Positions 50,327-59,700 of a stretch of DNA of 64,000 nt are shown here, piece by piece. The notes below the pieces were generated by a model. That model made no database searches, was not told the DNA's origin, and saw only the letters and a list, made by a program, of their open reading frames with translations. Source of the DNA: Pseudomonadales bacterium. Its GTDB lineage: Bacteria; Pseudomonadota; Gammaproteobacteria; Pseudomonadales; Azotimanducaceae. Position numbers and translations under genes: made by a program. Where the stretch lies: NCBI GenBank assembly GCA_028285415.1, contig JANQPF010000009.1:992001-1056000 (forward strand), in the 5' to 3' direction. The first letter of the stretch is position 1, and each line of letters opens with the position of its first letter.

Positions 50327-51855
50327 TTGGCACGTTCACCACGCTGCTCAGCAACGCGGTCTGCAATATCCTGCAGCACCGCGTTGTTGCGTAAATACTC
50401 ATCCGTTTCGCGTACGGCATCGAGATTCCCCGCAAGCGCCTGCCATTGCCGGTGGCTCTGTGCCGCGACGCTCAGTTCAAACAGGCGCTCGAAAAGGCGC
50501 TCGAGCGCGCCGGTTGCCGCTGGATTGCGCGGGTGCAGCTGGTATGCGCGATGGTAGTGATCGAGCGCTGCCGTGTAGTCGCCAAAAGATTCGAAGCGTG
50601 AACCATCATCCAAGAGCTGCCGGAACTGATCGCGACTTGTCGCCGGGAGCTCGGCGAAGGGAATTGCCGGGCGCTCAGCCAGATACTGATCAAATTCCTG
50701 ATAACCCACATAAGCCACTGCGCCTGCCAACGCAATCGCCAACGCGCCTGCGGCAAGCCGCACCCGCGGCATGCCTTCGTATTCGCGCAGAAACTCCGCC
50801 GCGTGTTGGGTGCGCTCAGATCGCGCAAGTTCGAGGCCATGGGCAACGGCCAGCGCCTCGCGGCTGGGTATGCGACGCAGCGGTGCAGGCGTGAGTTTCT
50901 GCTCAGCAGCCTGGCGGGCGGAGCGCTGATCGAACGGGTGCCGTCCCGTGTGCAGCTGGTAGCTCACGATGGCAAGGGCATAGACGTCGTCAGCCGGATG
51001 GGGTGTGGCGCCCTCAAACATCTCGAGTGCTGCATAGGCGGGTGTGAGCGCACCAAGCTCGCTCGGATCGAACTGCGTCGCCATATCCGCATCGTCGACG
51101 CTGACCACCGGCGCTGCGCGGGCAATTCCGAAATCGAGAATCTTCACGCCACCATCTTCGGTGACAAATACGTTCCCCGGCTTGAAATCGGAATGGATGA
51201 TGCCTTTGTTGTGAGCGTAAGCCAGCCCCAGGCACAGGCCGCGCACGATCGGACCGGCAACATCCCGGGACACACCGTGCGGGTGCCTCGCGATGAACGC
51301 GTCCAGCGTTTCTCCCCGCTGCAGCTCCATCGTCAGATAGACCAGCTCACCGTCGCGATCGAAGTCATAAACCGTGCCGATGTTCGGGTGCGCAAGCGTC
51401 TGCGCTTTGCGCGCCTCGCGCTGCAGCGCCACAACCATCATCTGGTTCTGGCGAAAGCGCGGACCGAGCACTTTGAGGGCAACCCACGGATCCTTATCCC
51501 GGGTTTCCTCCTTACGCAGATCACGCGCGCGATACACGATACCCATGCCACCCTCACCGAGTGGTGCTTCGATCACGAACCGGTCTTTGATGACCGAACC
51601 CGGCGCCAGCGCGATATCTTCCGAGTGGCCGGGATCCGTAACGGCCGCAGCTGCGGCAGCCAGCATCGTGACAGCGGCGTTGCCTTCTTCCACGGACGAG
51701 GCCTCATCAAACATACGCACCGCACGTTCGCGCAGATTCTGCGGACAGTTGGCATCCAGCCACTCCCTGCCGGGTGCGGTATCCATATCCAGGGCGGCTT
51801 CCACCAGCTGCAGAAGCTGCCTCTCTTCGGCCAGCTTGTCCGGATCTTTTGGCAT
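50317..51855 (-). CDS. Membrane Ser/Thr protein kinase 2 (HSD instead of HRD)
   Basis: A 512-residue Hanks-type kinase. The glycine loop APLGEGGMGIVYRA (98-110), Lys128 (VALKVLG), catalytic loop HSDFKPGN (221-228) and DFG 241-243 are all present. The normally Arg residue of HRD is Ser, which in RD-type kinases couples activation-loop phosphorylation; the APE box is also altered (PAYAALEM). One transmembrane helix lies at about 366-385, followed by about 125 residues with a short TPR-like helix pair. It diverges from ECF sigma factor 2 with 34 bp between start codons. It may still be active because both catalytic Lys and Asp residues remain. Confidence 0.84.
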   Translation of the reverse strand: MPKDPDKLAEERQLLQLVEAALDMDTAPGREWLDANCPQNLRERAVRMFDEASSVEEGNAAVTMLAAAAAAVTDPGHSEDIALAPGSVIKDRFVIEAPLGEGGMGIVYRARDLRKEETRDKDPWVALKVLGPRFRQNQMMVVALQREARKAQTLAHPNIGTVYDFDRDGELVYLTMELQRGETLDAFIARHPHGVSRDVAGPIVRGLCLGLAYAHNKGIIHSDFKPGNVFVTEDGGVKILDFGIARAAPVVSVDDADMATQFDPSELGALTPAYAALEMFEGATPHPADDVYALAIVSYQLHTGRHPFDQRSARQAAEQKLTPAPLRRIPSREALAVAHGLELARSERTQHAAEFLREYEGMPRVRLAAGALAIALAGAVAYVGYQEFDQYLAERPAIPFAELPATSRDQFRQLLDDGSRFESFGDYTAALDHYHRAYQLHPRNPAATGALERLFERLFELSVAAQSHRQWQALAGNLDAVRETDEYLRNNAVLQDIADRVAEQRGERANQT

Positions 51856-51889
51856 GACGTGATGCTACACTCGCAGGCTTGCAACGAAC

Positions 51890-52456
51890 ATGTCGACACA
51901 CATGAACGACGTCACCGAGATTCTGCTGAACTGGTCCAACGAGTCGGAAAACGACCGGGGCCAGGTGGTCGCCGCGCTATACGACGAGCTGAAGCAGAAT
52001 GCGGCACGTCACCTGCACCGGGAAAACAACCAACCCGATCTGCACCCGACCGTGCTCGTCAACGAAGCTTACATGCGGCTGGTGAACATCAACCGCATCG
52101 ATCTCTCCGGTCGCACCCACTTCTTCGGCCTGGCAGGCAAAATCATGCGCGAGATTCTGGTCGACGAAGCCCGCCGGATGCGCGCAAAAAAGCGCGACGT
52201 TGCCCTTAAAACCCAGTTCGAAGACGACATCGTCAACGACGACCTTCCCGTCAGCGACATTCTGGAGCTGGACGAGCTGCTCACGGGACTCGAGGAAATC
52301 GATCCGGTTTACGTGCAGCTGTTCGAAGCACGCGCGTTCGCCGGCATGACCATAGAAGAGACAGCTGATGCACTCGGCATGGGTACCGCAACGGTCAAAC
52401 GGAAGTGGAAGGTTGTCATGGCCTGGATCAAGGAGAACCACGGTAACCCACCATGA
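51890..52456 (+). CDS. ECF-type RNA polymerase sigma factor 2
   Basis: A 188-residue sigma-70 family protein starting at ATG 51890. Region 2 includes TVLVNEAYMRLVNINRIDLSGRTHFFGLAGKIMREILVDEARRMRAKKRD. Region 4 has VQLFEARAFAGMTIEETADALGMGTATVKRKWKVVMAW. These match the same ECF subfamily as sigma factor 1 at 44482-45039; the two are paralogues. It is paired divergently with kinase 2. No anti-sigma factor is adjacent. One or both factors are the best candidates to recognise the TGATCC-N17-CGCCTA promoters in this region. Confidence 0.85.
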   Translation: MSTHMNDVTEILLNWSNESENDRGQVVAALYDELKQNAARHLHRENNQPDLHPTVLVNEAYMRLVNINRIDLSGRTHFFGLAGKIMREILVDEARRMRAKKRDVALKTQFEDDIVNDDLPVSDILELDELLTGLEEIDPVYVQLFEARAFAGMTIEETADALGMGTATVKRKWKVVMAWIKENHGNPP

Positions 52457-52613
52457 GGCATGCGACAGGAAGCCGCCTCGCCAACGTCCTCCGCTGAACC
52501 TTCTCAAATGCCCTCGTCCGGGTCAGCCCCACCGACCCGGCTCGTCATCTCGCCGCTAATCCGCTGAAAAACGCTGAGAAAGCCCGGTCCCTGCGGCTGC
52601 ATAGAGAAATAAA

Positions 52614-52642
52614 TGATCCGAAATCGGGTTTCTTTGCGCCTA
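52614..52642 (+). promoter_or_regulatory. ECF-type promoter TGATCC-N17-CGCCTA
   Basis: -35 TGATCC at 52614-52619, 17-bp spacer and -10 CGCCTA at 52637-52642, followed by a G-run. It lies in the 246-bp gap between sigma factor 2 and the zinc-ribbon gene at 52703, which it is expected to transcribe; the rest of that gap shows no other feature I can name. Confidence 0.8.
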
Positions 52643-52702
52643 TAGGGGGGAAGGCAGGCAGTTCCAGAAAGGGCCTGTCACGAGCAAGCGAGGAGAGCCA
52701 GC

Positions 52703-53551
52703 GTGAGCGAAACGAAGACAACAGAATGCCCGAACTGCGGGAAACACAATCCAGTCGGCGCCAAATTCTGTTCCGGCTGCGCCACTGCCCTGTCTGCTGC
52801 CCCCGCTGGCGGTGGCGCATCGGCGCAGCAGTCGACGCCGCCTCCCCCGCCGCCGCCCTCCCGACCCGGCCTCGGCGGCATGCTCGGCCAAACCGGCGGC
52901 AAGGTTGAGCAACGTCAGGTCAACGGCAATCCCGAGGCGCTCTACGCCGCCACGGAGCAGTTCATCAAAGAGCGCGATGGCAGCGTCATCAAGACACAAT
53001 ACGCGCCGCAGCAGATTACCGCCGGTATCGTTTTCAAGGATTTCCTGGCCACGCTGAACGCGCCGGTCAAAGTCGATTGCGAAATCAACATCACCCCCGC
53101 CGGCCCCGGGGTGAGCACCGTCACCGTCGGCGGCAAAGCCGACTTTGGCTCCGCATCCACGCTCTGGTTGCTCTCGTTCATCCTTTTCATCATCGGATTC
53201 CTGTTCATCAGCATGCTGATGTTCCTGATTCTCGGTATCGGCGGCACGGTGTGGCAGATGTATCTCTTGAACGCCCGGGGTCCGCGGCTGGTTGCCGAAG
53301 ATCTGTTCGAGTACCTGAACCGGCACGGGGGGAGTACGAGCGCGCCTGCGGAACCCGCACCGGCAGCCACTCAGGCGCCTCCGCCCCAACAGGACGCCGC
53401 GGCCGCGCCCGCCGCTGATCAGGCAGAGAACGGCGCGGCTGAAGACGATCTCGCCACGCGCATCCGCAAGCTCGACGAGTTGAAAGAGCAAGGTCTCATC
53501 AGCGACGACGAGTACAACGCGCGACGCAACGAAATTCTCCAGGAAATCTAG
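52703..53551 (+). CDS. Zinc-ribbon membrane protein with C-terminal SHOCT domain
   Basis: A 282-residue protein starting with GTG 52703 behind AGGAGAG. The N-terminus is a zinc ribbon (CPNCGKHNPVGAKFCSGC). A proline-rich linker (PPPPPPPS), a domain of about 80 residues, a hydrophobic helix pair around residues 150-185 (TLWLLSFILFIIGFLFISMLMFLIL) and an Ala/Pro/Gln-rich linker follow. It ends in a SHOCT motif (RKLDELKEQGLISDDEYNARRNEIL). SHOCT sequences mediate oligomerisation or binding. It heads an operon with the M48-like and charged genes and is under the ECF-type promoter. Confidence 0.75.
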   Translation: MSETKTTECPNCGKHNPVGAKFCSGCATALSAAPAGGGASAQQSTPPPPPPPSRPGLGGMLGQTGGKVEQRQVNGNPEALYAATEQFIKERDGSVIKTQYAPQQITAGIVFKDFLATLNAPVKVDCEINITPAGPGVSTVTVGGKADFGSASTLWLLSFILFIIGFLFISMLMFLILGIGGTVWQMYLLNARGPRLVAEDLFEYLNRHGGSTSAPAEPAPAATQAPPPQQDAAAAPAADQAENGAAEDDLATRIRKLDELKEQGLISDDEYNARRNEILQEI

Positions 53552-53567
53552 AGCGCGGTAGAGCACG

Positions 53568-55040
53568 ATGACTGACACCCTCGCCCAGTTCTGTATCGAG
53601 TGCGGCACTTCGCTCAGCGCCGATGCGAGGTTCTGCACCGAGTGCGGCCACGAAGTTGGCACACCGCCCAAGGTCCAGGAGGTCACCTACCAACCGCACA
53701 GCGTGTTCGCCTGCAACACCTGCGGCGGCAACGGCCAGCGCCTCGACCCCGGTCTGGTGTACTGCCCGGAGTGCCGCTGGCTGCGGCCGCTGAACGATGA
53801 CTATTTTCTCGAAATGGACGCGTTCATGTGGCAGATGGACGCGCAGGCGATGGGCGTGCTGAACGGTCTGGGACCTCTGGCAAGCGCCGCACACAGCATC
53901 GCCGAGCGCTACGGCAGGCCGGTATTCGAAGCGGCCACCAACGGCATCCGCCTCAGCGAACGGCAGATGCCGGAAATTTTCGATCTGGCGGTGTACGCGG
54001 CGCGACTGACCTCACTTACCCACATGCCCGAGGTCTACATCTCCGGCGAAAGGATGTGGGACGTTTACTCCCTCGGCGGCTATGGCGGCAGCTTCATCTC
54101 GATCGGCAGCGTGCTGATCAATTTCAAGCCCAAAGACCTGCTGTTCCTGATTGCCCGCGAGATGGGTCACGTACGTGCCGGCCACGTCTACTGGAATACG
54201 GCCATGCAGTTCCTCATGGGCCAGACGCGCAGCCAGACGACCATTCTGGGACAGGGCGTTCTGCAGTTTCTGAATCCGACCAAGCTCGTTGAAAGCGCGA
54301 TGGAGGCGCCGCTCATGCGTTGGGCCCGACACGCGGAAATCACCGCGGACCGGGCAGCCACCCTGGTGACGGGGGATCTCGATACCGCGCGCCAGGTCCT
54401 CACGCAGTGGTCGATGAAGTCTTTCCCCGTGTACGGCAAGGTCAATCTCGAAGCCTGGCTCGAGCAGGAAGCAGCGGCGGACGATCCTTACCTGCAGATG
54501 TCCGAGTGGACCATGTCCACCACGCCGTACCTTGCACCTCGCCTGCGGATCCTGGCCGAGTATAGCGAAGATCCGGCGTATCAGGATTGGCGCAACTACA
54601 TCTCTCACTGGGCGGATCCACACAATCCCGTGCAGAAACCGGAAGCCAAACCTGCCCCACCGCAGGACGACCGGGAGCGGCTCACCTGTGCAGCCTGTGG
54701 CGCAAAGATGCGCGTGCCGCGCGAAATCCTGCAGGGTGACAAGTCTGTCAACGTGCGATGCCCCAACTCCGAGTGCCGCAAGATCCTGCGGGTGAAGCCC
54801 CGCAACAAGGCTGAACAGCAGGCCAAAAAGCGGGCGGAAAAAGCGGCCGCCAAGGCGCGCCTCGTTTGTGTGTCCTGCCAGGAGCCCATGTACGTCGACA
54901 AGGCAGCCCTTGCCGGAGATGAGACCGTCAACGTGCGTTGCCCGAATCCCGCCTGCGGTGAGGTGCTGAGCGTCAAACCCAGGAAAGCAGAGAAGCCCCA
55001 GGATCCTTACGCCAACCGGCCGGATTTGTCGGCGGACTAG
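53568..55040 (+). CDS. M48-like protein with multiple zinc ribbons and a degenerate HExxH
   Basis: A 490-residue protein. The N-terminus has two CxxC pairs (FCIECG, FCTECG) followed by CNTCGG/CPEC. A M48-type domain spans about residues 120-350, but the metal motif is REMGH (197-201, in LIAREMGHVRAGHV) where HExxH is expected, so the first zinc His is replaced by Arg; the third ligand Glu is kept in EITADRAA (257-264). The C-terminus carries two further zinc-ribbon repeats (CAACGAKMRVP...CPNSEC and CVSCQEPMYVD...CPNPAC). It may be an inactive scaffold or use an altered site. It is 16 bp after the SHOCT gene. Confidence 0.72.
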   Translation: MTDTLAQFCIECGTSLSADARFCTECGHEVGTPPKVQEVTYQPHSVFACNTCGGNGQRLDPGLVYCPECRWLRPLNDDYFLEMDAFMWQMDAQAMGVLNGLGPLASAAHSIAERYGRPVFEAATNGIRLSERQMPEIFDLAVYAARLTSLTHMPEVYISGERMWDVYSLGGYGGSFISIGSVLINFKPKDLLFLIAREMGHVRAGHVYWNTAMQFLMGQTRSQTTILGQGVLQFLNPTKLVESAMEAPLMRWARHAEITADRAATLVTGDLDTARQVLTQWSMKSFPVYGKVNLEAWLEQEAAADDPYLQMSEWTMSTTPYLAPRLRILAEYSEDPAYQDWRNYISHWADPHNPVQKPEAKPAPPQDDRERLTCAACGAKMRVPREILQGDKSVNVRCPNSECRKILRVKPRNKAEQQAKKRAEKAAAKARLVCVSCQEPMYVDKAALAGDETVNVRCPNPACGEVLSVKPRKAEKPQDPYANRPDLSAD

Positions 55041-55071
55041 GGCGTGTTAACAGCAACTGACGGAGACGCAC

Positions 55072-55689
55072 ATGGCTGACGAAAAAGACAAGACGGCCGC
55101 GAACGACCACCTCTACGACATCGAGGTTGCGTTCGGCGAGGATCTCGATGACATCGACATCGTCGACGGTGAGGGCGCCTCCGAGCTCGGGGCTCGCGAG
55201 ATGACAATGGGCCCGGACGTTTTCGGTGGAAACGCGCCTGATACGGCACTTGCCGCAGAGGAGATGGCCCACGTTCAGAGCAGCGGCGCACCGGATGACG
55301 GTCGCGGCGCTCGCGAAACGGCTTCCCAGGCGGCGACTGCCTTGAATAGCGCGCAGATGGCGCAACCCAGTTCAACCGTTGCCAACGGTCAATACCAGCA
55401 GGCGGTCCAGAACAACGACGAAACCGTCGCGGCCGACGCCGTGGCGGTAGAGGACGAAAAGCGCGAGTACGAAATCGAGCGCGCTGAAGATCAGGAAGCC
55501 AAAGCGCTGGAAGCCGAACGCGAGCAGGAGCTCGCGGAGCAGGAACGGCAGCGCGAAGAGCAGGAAGCCCGCGAACGAGAGGAACGCGAACGGGAAGAGC
55601 GGGAAGAGCGCGAACGCGAAGAGCGCGAGCGGGAAGAGCGCGAAGACGCTGAACGAGCCGATGAGGACGCGGACGGCTACGACTACTGA
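55072..55689 (+). CDS. Highly charged protein with a long Glu/Arg single-alpha-helix segment
   Basis: A 205-residue protein with no signal peptide. The N-terminal 110 residues are acidic (EVAFGEDLDDIDIVDGEG). From about residue 130 to the end it is almost entirely E and R with A, Q and D (for example EREEREREEREEREREER). Alternating charges favour a stable single alpha helix or coiled coil. The last residues are DADGYDY. No known family; the amino acid composition leaves homology uncertain. It is in the zinc-ribbon/M48-like operon, 31 bp after the M48-like gene. Confidence 0.6.
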   Translation: MADEKDKTAANDHLYDIEVAFGEDLDDIDIVDGEGASELGAREMTMGPDVFGGNAPDTALAAEEMAHVQSSGAPDDGRGARETASQAATALNSAQMAQPSSTVANGQYQQAVQNNDETVAADAVAVEDEKREYEIERAEDQEAKALEAEREQELAEQERQREEQEAREREEREREEREEREREEREREEREDAERADEDADGYDY

Positions 55690-55698
55690 TCCACCCCG

Positions 55699-55727
55699 TG
55701 ACCCTGAATCCGGAATTTCTACGCCTA
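55699..55727 (+). promoter_or_regulatory. ECF-type promoter TGACCC-N17-CGCCTA
   Basis: -35 TGACCC at 55699-55704, 17-bp spacer, -10 CGCCTA at 55722-55727. It precedes the acidic gene at 55776. A TGATCC hexamer also occurs at 55687-55692, but it is not correctly spaced. Confidence 0.78.
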
Positions 55728-55775
55728 AGCAACTGAGAGACGGAAAAACGTCAGTTCCAACCAGGAGAAAGAGCA

Positions 55776-56363
55776 ATGTCTGAAACACGCTACAGCGACA
55801 TCGACAAACCCGAACCCGGCACGGCGGAAGCCGTCGAGGCCGAATACGAAGTGGAGCTGGCGGGCCTGAACGACAGCGAGGCAGCGCAGGTGACCGAAGC
55901 CATCAGCGAGGCAGAGTTCGCAGGTGAGCTCGAAGATCTCGACGTCGAAGCCGAGATTCAGGACGCGCAGTTCGCGGAAGAACATCGTGAGGAAGCAGAG
56001 GCCGCACAGCGAGACCAGGCGGAAGCTGCCGACGCTGGCGACTACACCGCCGCGCGGGAGGATGCCGAAACGGTGCAGGACAACCTGGCTGAGGCTGAGG
56101 GACACGGCGCGAGCCTCGATGCGGCGACGCAGGAAAACGACGCCGACGTCGAAGTGCTTGCTGAAGCCGAGTATCAACAGGACGTCGCTGAAGAGTTCTC
56201 GGAAGCGTCGCTCGAAAGCGTCGAGGACGGCGTCTACGAAGCTGACAGCGACATGATGGACGACTATGCCGCCGACGCTGCGGAGCAGGCGGACGACTAT
56301 GCCGCCCAGGGTGACCAGGACGGCTACTACGGTAACCAGTCCATCCACACCGACAACGTCTGA
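55776..56363 (+). CDS. Acidic Ala/Glu-rich helical protein
   Basis: A 195-residue soluble protein with no membrane or signal segment. It is built from Glu-, Asp- and Ala-rich helical segments (SETRYSDIDKPEPGTAEAVEAEYEVELAGL, NLAEAEGHGASLDAATQ) and ends with an aromatic-containing polar tail (DGYYGNQSIHTDNV). No family is recognised. Coordination with the other acidic proteins at 49454 and 55072 suggests a common biophysical role. It has its own ECF-type promoter and GGAG-type ribosome binding site. Confidence 0.6.
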   Translation: MSETRYSDIDKPEPGTAEAVEAEYEVELAGLNDSEAAQVTEAISEAEFAGELEDLDVEAEIQDAQFAEEHREEAEAAQRDQAEAADAGDYTAAREDAETVQDNLAEAEGHGASLDAATQENDADVEVLAEAEYQQDVAEEFSEASLESVEDGVYEADSDMMDDYAADAAEQADDYAAQGDQDGYYGNQSIHTDNV

Positions 56364-56380
56364 CCACTGAGACCAGAAGG

Positions 56381-56734
56381 GTGACCAGGACGAAAGACGG
56401 CTCGCCTCAGCTCGACGTCGAGGCGTCGTCTTTCGAGTCCAGAGCCCGCGATGAGTGGGTGGAAGCCGAACCGGCGCTGCCGAGTCGCAGTCATCAGGCA
56501 GGTGCAACCGTCCACATGCCGCGTGAGTACCACAACGAGTTCGGTCCAGGATCTGAGCTGAAACCCGATCCGGCGACGGTGCCCTCTCTGATGATGCTGG
56601 CCGCAACGCTCGGCATTCCAATCCTCGCCGGGGAACGCCTGCTCGAAGGGGATCCAGGCGACGACAGGGCCGCGGAGGACGGCTACGACGCACCGCTGTA
56701 TACGGATCCAAGCGTATTGCTGGACCAGGACTGA
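56381..56734 (+). CDS. Small hypothetical protein after the acidic gene
   Basis: A 117-residue protein with GTG start at 56381 and AGAAGG upstream. The composition is mixed: a charged N-terminus (TRTKDGSPQLDVEASSFESRARDEW), a central Pro/Gly-rich segment, a short hydrophobic stretch (VPSLMMLAATLGIPILAG) and an acidic end (LYTDPSVLLDQD). It could be a weakly membrane-associated protein. No family recognised. It lies 17 bp after the acidic gene and ends 52 bp before the autotransporter, so it is probably co-transcribed with the former. Confidence 0.5.
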   Translation: MTRTKDGSPQLDVEASSFESRARDEWVEAEPALPSRSHQAGATVHMPREYHNEFGPGSELKPDPATVPSLMMLAATLGIPILAGERLLEGDPGDDRAAEDGYDAPLYTDPSVLLDQD

Positions 56735-56786
56735 CCGCACGGCATCAACCAAGGTTTTGCAAGGGAAATTTGCAAGGGGAGAAAAG

Positions 56787-59700
56787 ATGAACGCACGAAG
56801 AAATACATCCCGGCTGCGCTGCTGCGTCTGCCTCGCCGCACTGGTGTTCGCGCTGCCCGGCTGGGCTGCTGTCACGCCAACCGGAACGGTTGTCACCGTC
56901 GGCGGCGACCCGGCTGACGACGGGCCGGTGGCACCAACTCCCGGCGATCTGCTGGTGCCAGTGTCCGATCTGATCCTGGTGGGCGATCTGTCCTCTCTGA
57001 TCATCGATGGATCATCGTTCGTCCAGGCTGGCGGTATCGCCACCGACATCCTCTCCACCGGCAGCACCATCACCATCACGGGCACTGGCACGCGTGTGGA
57101 GGCGCTCGGTACCGGCGCTCGATTCAGTCTTTCCGGCGTCAGCACCGCATCAATTCTGGACGGCGCGGTGTTCGACGCCAGCGACACGACCGGATGCACC
57201 GCTAGCGGCTCGTGTGTCGTCACCATCGGCGCCGTGTCCGGATCAGATGCCACCCTGACCGTTTCCGGCGTCGGCAGCGTGCTTGATGCCACGGCCGGCC
57301 CGGTGGGGAGCCTCGTTGTCGGGATTGCCAACGTTGCAGGTACGCCCGTTGCCGATGCGGTGGGCCGCTTGATCGTCGAAGACGGCGGCGTGGTGAACGC
57401 CGCAGGCACCGCCTTTGCACAGGGTACTTTTGGCGGGACGACACCCGTCAGCCGCGGCTTTCTGGAGGTGCGCAACGCGGGTTCGCAGTTCAACGCAAGC
57501 TCAATCATTCTCGGCAACAACTTCGCACCGGTCGACAACGGCGTTGCATCGATCACGGTAGAGGACCAGGGCGCCGTCAGCGTGCTCGGCGCGGTCGTTG
57601 CAGGCCTGGGTGACAACACGGACGCTACGATCAGCGTAACCACCGGCGCTACGTTCGATGCGCTGGCGGTTTATGGGTCCAGGGGCACCGCATCGGTCAG
57701 CGACATCAGCTTCGATGGCGCAGGGACTGTCGCAACGATCGGTGACGAGCTTGTCATCGGTCAGGGCAGCACCAGCAACTTGAGTATCACTAACGGCGCG
57801 GTCGTGAACATCGGCGGCGGCACTGAAACCGGATTCATCGGCAGCAGCCTGACGCTGGGCACCCAAGGCGGTACCGGGACGGGTCTGATCGACAACGCAA
57901 CGGTGACGATCGGACCGAATACCGACATGCCTGAGGTCCGCCTCTCCATTGGCGTCCTCGGCACGGGTGACCTGACCATACAGAACGGCGCTTCCGTCAC
58001 CGTACAGGATCTGACCGGCGGTCTCGGTATCGTGGGTGACGGCGTCACCGTCGGCGAATCGGCACCGGGAATCGCCGCCGCAGGCACGCTCGTCGTCCAG
58101 GGGGCGGGGACCAACCTCACAGTCGACAGCATCGACGGCAGCGCGCTCGTTGCCGGCATAGCCACCAATGGCGTCGATGCCGCCACCGGATCCATCGACA
58201 TCCTGGACGGCGCCACCGTCTCGATTTCCGGGACCGGACTCAACTCCGGCATCAACCTCGGACGGGGCGGTAACAGCAGCGGGACGTTGAACGTATCGGG
58301 TAGCGGCACCTCGCTGGACGTCACCGGCCCGCAGGGCATCATCGCCATCGCGTCGAATTTCGGCGGCGCCGTCGGTGATACCGACGCGCGGATGACCGTC
58401 ACGGACGGTGCACGCGTCACGCTCGCGGGACTGACCCCCGGGCAAGGTTTTTTCAGCGTCGGCAACGGTGCCGGCAATGGCGAGCTGGAGGTCAATACCG
58501 GCGGTACGATCGACATCGACGGTTTCCTGCGCATTTCGGTGGACAACGCCAACGGCAATACGCAGACCGGTCTGGTCACGGTCAGTGACACCGGCACCAT
58601 CAACACCACCAACATCGAAATCGGCAATCGAGGCCTTCTCACAGGTAACGGGACGGTCACCGCGGACGTGCTGGACGTGCTGTCCGGCGGCAGCGTCGAC
58701 CTCGAAAGTCTGGATGGTATCGGCACCATCAATCTCAGCGGGGGCAGCTACTCCGCACCCGCCGGTGCTTTCGACATCGGCGCCAGCGGCGACCAGACCT
58801 TCAACCTGACAAACGGCGGCACGCTCTCAGCGCCGGCTGAGGCGACAGTTGGTGGTTCGGGTTTCGCCGGTGCGCTCGCAATCAGCGGATCCGGCTCTCT
58901 CTTCGATGCCGGCGGCGCCGTGACCGTCAACGATCGCCTGAGCCTCGACGCCGGCGGACGACTGCAGAGCACGGGAGACGTTCTCATCGCTGACGGCGGT
59001 TTCCTGTTCGGCGACGGCGGCACGCTTGCAGCGGTCAGAACCACGGTAGGCACCGGTGGCCGCATCGGACCCGGCAACTCTCCCGGCACGCTCGACATCA
59101 CAGGCGACTTCACGCTCGACGGAGGCACGCTCGAGTTCGAGTTCGCTGGTTTCAACCCAGGTGAGTTCGACGTCATCAACGTCGATGGCAACGTCGATCT
59201 GTTGAGCGGCACGGTATCAGTTGCCCTGCTGGACGGCTTCAACCCGGGCGGACGAAGTTTCGACGTTCTCAGCGCAACCGGTGTCCTCAGCGTCAGCCCG
59301 GGCGTGACGTTTCTGAGCTCGGGTCCCGGCCCCGACTTCGAATTTTCGACCCGCAGCGACGGAGGCATCGACTACGGCACGATCACGTTCACGGCTCGCG
59401 ACGTTGCGACGGCAACCGGATTGTCCATTCTGCAGCAGAACACGGCCGTCTATCTGGATGCCGTCTGTCCGCGGGTCGAAGGTTTGACCACACCGTCGGC
59501 AGACGCGCTGGATCTGGATATGCGCTGCGGCAACCTGCGCAGCAGCGCCACTTCCGACGCCCAGGTGGCAAACGCTCTCGAACAGATGACGCCCGATGAG
59601 GTTGTGGGCACGTTCACCGGTCTGGTGCGTCTTGCCCCACTGCAGCACGGCAACCTGGCCCGACGGCTGAACGGGCTTCGCAGCGGCGCCAGCAGGGTCG

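Noticed and set aside
56327-58732. Long Pro/Ser/Val-rich minus-strand frames opposite the autotransporter
   Set aside because: They mirror the Gly/Thr-rich repeats of the autotransporter and have no independent support.
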